28,374 bases of DNA. It comes from Ruminococcus sp. CAG:254. GTDB lineage: Bacteria > Bacillota > Clostridia > Oscillospirales > Ruminococcaceae. The DNA lies in NCBI GenBank assembly GCA_000433635.1, contig HF997942.1:33038-61411 (forward strand), given 5' to 3'. This document shows, one piece after another, positions 24,401-28,374 of the stretch (its first letter is position 1; each line of letters opens with the position of its first letter). The notes beneath the pieces were generated by a model. It had not been told where the DNA came from and did not search any database. It saw nothing but the letters and a program-made list of their open reading frames with translations. Made by a program: the position numbers and the translations under genes.

Positions 24401-27400
24401 CCCCAAAACAGTATTATGTGTCATTTTCCTATTATGATGTAGATGCGAAACAGTGGAAAGCAGAAGTTCGGGCTTGTACGGTTGGGGAAACACCCGTTCC
24501 GCCAAAGGAAGCAGAAAATGCAATGTTTACTGGATGGGGAGGTCGAGATTATGTAACAGGTGATAGACTTTCTGAATTAACCGCCCTAAGTTATGGAACG
24601 AGTTGGAATTCAACTTGGGATCCCAGTGTCTCTCAATATTATGAATTAAATGATACGATAGAAAGGTTGGGATTGACTTCATTCGACAAAAGTCCGGAGG
24701 AAGTGTTGGCAACTTATGATGCAAGTTATTACAAAAATAAGTGGGATTATGCATGGAATGCAGTTCAATTCATTAACTATAGGAATCCCAAAGATGGCTT
24801 TGTACAGGTATATCATGCCAACTATCGGGATTGCAACGTTACATTCTTGTACGGCAACGAAGATGCCTATGACAAAACCGGCAACGAAGCAGTAGATGTA
24901 AAGAGCCTAACTCGTGCATTCGAAATCGGCGACACCATAAAAGCCCCGTATGATTCCACCTATATGGAAGGCTATGGTCTGGTACAGGGATGGGATAAAG
25001 ATGGCGATGGCGTCAACGATTATGAATTGGATGCCGATGGAAAAGCCATTTTACCGGAAGCCACGGAGGATGGCATGATTTTAAGAGGGATTTATGAAAT
25101 TCCAGAAATCACGCTGCATTTTCAAACCTATAATGGCGACAAACAGCAATATGAGGACTTTACCGAAGTCACATTGAAAAATGGGTTGGAAATCAATTTT
25201 GACGGAAAAGAAGTGACATTTGGTGGAGAAAAAGTCTATGCAAGTGGAGCAACAGAAGATGTCTTCACGCAGACCATTGCAGCTTCTTCCAATTTCAGTA
25301 AGTTCCGTTATTGGGAATATCATCCTGTTTCAATAAACGCATGGATCAGGGCAGATAAAGCATACAAGACAACTTATTACACCAGTGATATTTTCTTCCG
25401 TCCTGCTTTTATGACCTATTACAAGATTGATTTTCTGCCGGGTGAAATGGGGCAGTTCCGTGTTAAGAATGACGATGGAACGATGACGGAGCAGGAACAG
25501 CTTACACATCGAGTACTTCCCGGAGACACCGTTATACCACATGAACTGATTGACAATGCTTATCCAACAGAAGATGGTGAAACATTGCAGTGGCTGGAAG
25601 GCTGGGATGCAGATGGCGATGGTGAAATTGACTATCGGCAGAGAAGTTTATTCACCGCAGAAAAGAGCCTGACGCTGACCGCAATTTACAAAAAAGAACC
25701 GCTTACCTTCCAGACAGAAATCGAACTGCCATTGCAGTTTGAACCGGAATTTCCAGCTTCAGCAAAGCCTTATTTGACCAATGAAACCAAAGAAGGCGAT
25801 TCTGTTCAGACTTATGTATATGAAGGACCATATACCCCATATTTACCGCTGGAAACCTACATCAAAAACTTGTATGAAACGACGAAGCACATCGACAGTG
25901 AAACGGGATATGAAGTGTATGATTATGCTTCAATGACCTCCTTGCAGACGCATTTCTATTATCCGAATGGAAAATCAACTGCAGTCAATGTATTCAAAAA
26001 GGTGGAAATTCGGGAAGGACACACCGGACATACGATTACATTTGATGCGGGCGAAGATGGTTACTTTATGAGTTATGGAAGTGCAGACGTCAAGAAGCAT
26101 CAGACGTTCACAAAGAAATTGGACAATGGCACGTATAACATTGCAGATTATACCTGCTGGGCAAATACCCGCCCGAACCGTGACAGTTCGGACTTGTCTT
26201 CCGACTATACAATAGATTATTGGACAGATGAAGACGGAAACCGATTGGAGAACGACCAATTTACGGTTGACAAACAAAACAAGACATTGACAGCACACTG
26301 GATATGCAATATGCAAATTCGGCTGGATAGTGAACAATTAGAACCAATCGGGCAAATCGGCAGTTATACCTATAGCGGTATGAACACTTCCAATATGCTG
26401 CTTGCAGAGGGAACACACAAATTCTCCGAATTGAATCAGCCCGTTCAAACGTATTTTCCAGAGAAGTATTTATTTGAAGTCGTTGGCTGGAAGGATAGTC
26501 GGGATAAAACAGACATCATTCATGGCTTAGAGGAAGAATTTACACTTTCGGATGAAGAACAGGATACCGTCTTTACTGCTGTTTGGAAACAAAAGGGCGT
26601 TGCTGTGATTCTTCATGCAGATAAAAACTTCCAAAACGCAACAGGAAATGCAGTTGCACCGGAACATGACTTTAATGAAAACAATCAGGTTCTTTTGAAC
26701 TTCGGAACGTATCCGATTAGCGGTTTCCCAGTTCCCTATGATTTAGACGGAATCTTTACCTATCAGACAGTCGGGTGGAAAGACTCGAATGGAACGGTAT
26801 ACCGATTGGATGACCCGAATGCAGCGATTACCCTGACAGAAGATACTGGTTATTTAGAATTGACGGCTGTTACAGAGATTTCAGAGTGTACCTTTGACTT
26901 TGATGCAAACGGCGGAACATTCAGTGATGGCGGAACACGTTACACGAAAAAACTTCCTGTCGGAGAAAATCAAGTTGATGATTGGGCGATTCCGGAGCGA
27001 GAAAACACCGCTTATGAAACCTATGTCTTTGCCGGATGGAAAGTTGTAACGAATGACGATTATGACGATTATCAGGAAACGATTTGCAAGGCTGGGGACA
27101 CTTATACAGTAGATGATTCTTGTTGCAGTGTATATGCAATCTGGCAAACGACCGAGCAGAAGCATCATTATCGTTATGGTTTTGATGAGGATTCCCATTG
27201 GTTGGTTTGTCTGAATGAAGGCTGTACAGGAATTGATGCTGAAAAGACAGCACACACTTGGGATGAAAATCAGGTTTGCAGCGTCTGCGGATATGGATGT
27301 GTCACACCGCAAACCGATGAAGACGGCAATTATGTAATTACCAACACTGCGGAATTGTATGGATTTGCAAAGCTGGTCAACGAGGGACAGACCGATGCAA

Positions 27401-28374
27401 ATGCAGTGCTGGGCTGTGACATTACAGTCAATCAGGGTGTATTGGATGCAAACGGCGACCTTTCAGATGGTGCATTTATCACATGGACACCGATTGGATC
27501 TTCCCATACAACGCCATATTCTGGAACATTCGACGGTAGAGGACATTCGATCAACGGGCTTTATTTCTGTCAAGACCGAACACAACCATTACAAGGAAAG
27601 TTGTATTTGGGACTGTTTGGACTGTTGGAAAATGCAACTGTTGAGAATGTAACGGTAGCAGATTCTTATTTCAATGCTGGTGCTGATTATTCCTCTGTTG
27701 GTGGAATTGCTGCACAAGCAGGGGGTAGTACCATTTCTTGTTGTGAAACCAGAGTCAATGTCTATGCAATGGTATCTGGTGGTATTACCGCAGAAGCGCA
27801 CGGTTCAGAAATTGTCAACTGTTCGAGTGTTGGAACGATTGATTCGTTTACGAAAGCAGGCGGCATTACTGCATTTGCAATGGAAAGTAATATCAAGAAA
27901 AGTAATATCAAGAATTGTTTCTATGCCGGAGCAGTAACAACTTCGTTGCAGGGAAGCGTGATTCCAATTGCAGATTGTGAAACGATTTCTAACTGCTATT
28001 ATGACAAGAATCAATTCTCAGGACAAACAAAACTCCTATCTGGTGTTACAGCAAAGACAACCAAGCAATTCCAGTCCGGTTCTGTTGCATATTTGCTTCA
28101 GGATGGACAGGAAGCGGAAGTTTGGGGACAGGAAATTGGTGTGGATCAGTACCCGAAGATTCATGGGAAGAAAGTTTATCGTTCTGGAAATAAGTATTTC
28201 AATGAACAGGTAACAACAACTACCACTACCACTACGACGATTACAACCACTACTACAACTGTAACAACGACCAAGTTGATAACAACGAAACCAATGACTA
28301 CAACATCTACAACCAAACAGATGACGACAACGACGAAATTGACAACAAATCCAGTAACAACAACATCTGCAACC
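21493..28374 (+). CDS. Giant membrane-anchored surface protein with InlB-type repeats (3' end outside window)
   Basis: This frame of at least 2294 codons is stop-free from ATG 21493 to the window edge. GGAGGG lies just upstream. A Lys-rich N-terminus and one uncleaved-type membrane helix (17-36) put the rest outside the cell. Residues 46-111 form an InlB B-repeat-like (Listeria-Bacteroides) unit with FNTNGG and FTGWFYDGD. A beta-rich region of no known family follows (about 115-780). Degenerate repeat units then recur with GW- or YW-centred motifs at W1015, 1167, 1274, 1371, 1577, 1666, 1762 and 1849. Two carry calcium-loop-like DKDGDG/DADGDG. A Cys-rich patch (C1906, C1911, C1929, C1932, C1936) precedes GLUG-like repeats (about 2013-2130). 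The visible end is a Thr-rich linker. Adhesion or substrate binding is likely, not shown. Confidence 0.9.
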   Translation, partial: MAADPTPVKVRQNKKKTVIFITAAMLILAIAAGIGVKWYRDVQNRVTVSFNTNGGETVEAVTLEKGSVLTAVPCASKQDQNFTGWFYDGDCTEPFHSEDPFEENTVLYAAYEEPEQGVTKQDTAYVADCDAKEPIVIRSEEEITDENWMDYLEIDSALGDLPTSFHVTALEDNQYEVTPEQDYQAGFTYDFHAKNGATLISGESEDLNTVTQRIHKDNVEEVVLKKEIVYLDWDDVVREGETYQFYIPKRAEFVITEKTPICFLNGYNEWVAAGKNPNTFGDLYDDDTLFVSVNLVNDQFLVKESDKGTLSGKDWYFVTVENADLADIIDDVDVYMEENVEAEDLIDTEQIEQNILAGDGINQLEDLLTCAILDDQTFQNLSDEKSNDNVFLFNNIVASAAEMDNIPFRDGLSMGETVTIPVAKKGDITVSVSWSRDSARNPNFPGVDYDDPENKKWSAMQVMVEFDKVVNGVEIKAATDITEYLKINMQGCKEWQGINLKFDYAANIYSQVTFDFNVAIREEGGEWLDVSESVTSKMTSEEMLQRYSDIINADTGFIDICDETIVSGKFRVIPFIPIFTVSLNLNYTLRLDLAAGISSNFTQLDATQVGMRGISSGKVEGYKNELSGANRYAYNFNACGRIGVETGLKGELTLSFTGLEKYGEIGISIEVGVYTDLYGYVNFSLKKERQHSSLVEKKFNGAYYLEVGIYLEIKAFARAEAFDVEKDARLFKDKWKLFSWGSRYVVYGLDSKKSTGNGVGFSQDEDGNNRYFMHQNQANIVEICGLKPEYVDLTTGKLTTAVDQELNGNFYPQFSNKALRYNDSNRMVSVDTNKTNAKAFIANVDIYFDIPMFSLSSTQTADGESFVSTKLYWSDPSTDITSIDDFSKTYTASFGYQFPDGSTKIIETKEVLAIEPVGSFGVHKDLDKVIFRVDGYSCSNDESFKYNPSSEYRMNSVYIAKDTSFYVNVTPKQYYVSFSYYDVDAKQWKAEVRACTVGETPVPPKEAENAMFTGWGGRDYVTGDRLSELTALSYGTSWNSTWDPSVSQYYELNDTIERLGLTSFDKSPEEVLATYDASYYKNKWDYAWNAVQFINYRNPKDGFVQVYHANYRDCNVTFLYGNEDAYDKTGNEAVDVKSLTRAFEIGDTIKAPYDSTYMEGYGLVQGWDKDGDGVNDYELDADGKAILPEATEDGMILRGIYEIPEITLHFQTYNGDKQQYEDFTEVTLKNGLEINFDGKEVTFGGEKVYASGATEDVFTQTIAASSNFSKFRYWEYHPVSINAWIRADKAYKTTYYTSDIFFRPAFMTYYKIDFLPGEMGQFRVKNDDGTMTEQEQLTHRVLPGDTVIPHELIDNAYPTEDGETLQWLEGWDADGDGEIDYRQRSLFTAEKSLTLTAIYKKEPLTFQTEIELPLQFEPEFPASAKPYLTNETKEGDSVQTYVYEGPYTPYLPLETYIKNLYETTKHIDSETGYEVYDYASMTSLQTHFYYPNGKSTAVNVFKKVEIREGHTGHTITFDAGEDGYFMSYGSADVKKHQTFTKKLDNGTYNIADYTCWANTRPNRDSSDLSSDYTIDYWTDEDGNRLENDQFTVDKQNKTLTAHWICNMQIRLDSEQLEPIGQIGSYTYSGMNTSNMLLAEGTHKFSELNQPVQTYFPEKYLFEVVGWKDSRDKTDIIHGLEEEFTLSDEEQDTVFTAVWKQKGVAVILHADKNFQNATGNAVAPEHDFNENNQVLLNFGTYPISGFPVPYDLDGIFTYQTVGWKDSNGTVYRLDDPNAAITLTEDTGYLELTAVTEISECTFDFDANGGTFSDGGTRYTKKLPVGENQVDDWAIPERENTAYETYVFAGWKVVTNDDYDDYQETICKAGDTYTVDDSCCSVYAIWQTTEQKHHYRYGFDEDSHWLVCLNEGCTGIDAEKTAHTWDENQVCSVCGYGCVTPQTDEDGNYVITNTAELYGFAKLVNEGQTDANAVLGCDITVNQGVLDANGDLSDGAFITWTPIGSSHTTPYSGTFDGRGHSINGLYFCQDRTQPLQGKLYLGLFGLLENATVENVTVADSYFNAGADYSSVGGIAAQAGGSTISCCETRVNVYAMVSGGITAEAHGSEIVNCSSVGTIDSFTKAGGITAFAMESNIKKSNIKNCFYAGAVTTSLQGSVIPIADCETISNCYYDKNQFSGQTKLLSGVTAKTTKQFQSGSVAYLLQDGQEAEVWGQEIGVDQYPKIHGKKVYRSGNKYFNEQVTTTTTTTTTITTTTTTVTTTKLITTKPMTTTSTTKQMTTTTKLTTNPVTTTSAT
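28210..28374 (+). repeat. ACN-rich repeat encoding a threonine linker
   Basis: About 35 of 54 codons are Thr (residues 2241-2294 of the giant protein), with interspersed Lys, Pro, Met, Val and Ser. All four Thr codons are used, so the repeat is kept at protein level rather than by simple slippage. In ruminococci, such linkers often separate modules or precede a dockerin or anchoring domain; what follows here is outside the window. Confidence 0.85.

Noticed and set aside
28210..28374. Simple-sequence repeat or CRISPR-like array
   Set aside because: The triplet pattern is Thr coding with mixed ACN codons and remains in frame with the giant protein; there is no repeat-spacer structure.

Overview
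The window reads as chromosomal DNA of a Gram-positive anaerobe, most likely a Ruminococcus-like member of the Oscillospiraceae/Clostridia. The basis is: strong AGGAGG-type ribosome sites, strong TTGACA-17-TATAAT promoters, the rpsF-ssb-rpsR cluster, an oxygen-sensitive class III ribonucleotide reductase (nrdD/nrdG), and a very large surface protein with InlB-type repeats and a threonine-rich linker. The genus is an inference; no 16S rRNA is present. I see no tRNA, rRNA, CRISPR array, insertion sequence or prophage.

Layout, left to right. (1) 1-341: a non-coding stretch with several inverted repeats and a terminator. (2) 342-2349, minus strand: a three-gene operon of GntR/YtrA-type repressor, ABC ATPase and ABC-2 permease, with an operator-like dyad over its promoter's -10 box. 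(3) 2613-11791, plus: rpoB and rpoC, then a small signal-peptide/membrane protein and a RING-like/zinc-ribbon membrane protein. (4) 11838-13178, plus: the rpsF-ssb-rpsR operon, with a consensus promoter and a strong terminator. (5) 13262-13536, plus: a 56-residue membrane protein with its own promoter and terminator. (6) 13546-16592, plus: nrdD and nrdG, separated by a terminator-like hairpin; a 14-bp stem sits at the predicted 5' end of the nrdD mRNA. (7) 16635-20132, minus: a short polysaccharide-initiation cassette of fused Wzz/BY tyrosine kinase, PHP-type phosphotyrosine phosphatase and initiating sugar-phosphate transferase. Two promoters lie in front of it, with a minus-strand intrinsic terminator between them. 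(8) 20639-21418, plus: a TetR-family regulator with operator-like dyads in its promoter. (9) 21493-28374 and beyond, plus: an open frame of at least 2294 residues encoding a membrane-anchored giant extracellular protein. It runs off the right edge inside a Thr-rich linker.

How the parts work together. Blocks 3-6 are housekeeping: transcription, ribosome and ssDNA binding, and anaerobic dNTP supply. Blocks 7-9 concern the cell surface. The polysaccharide cassette and the tetR/giant-protein pair are divergently arranged around a roughly 920-bp non-coding region (19803-20722). The -35 region of the cassette's proximal promoter and that of tetR share a 13-base string centred on a palindrome. One testable idea is that the TetR protein coordinates the polysaccharide operon and the giant surface protein. 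The most unusual items are the giant protein, the attenuator-like leader of the polysaccharide operon, the RING-like membrane protein next to rpoC, and the structured element at the left edge.
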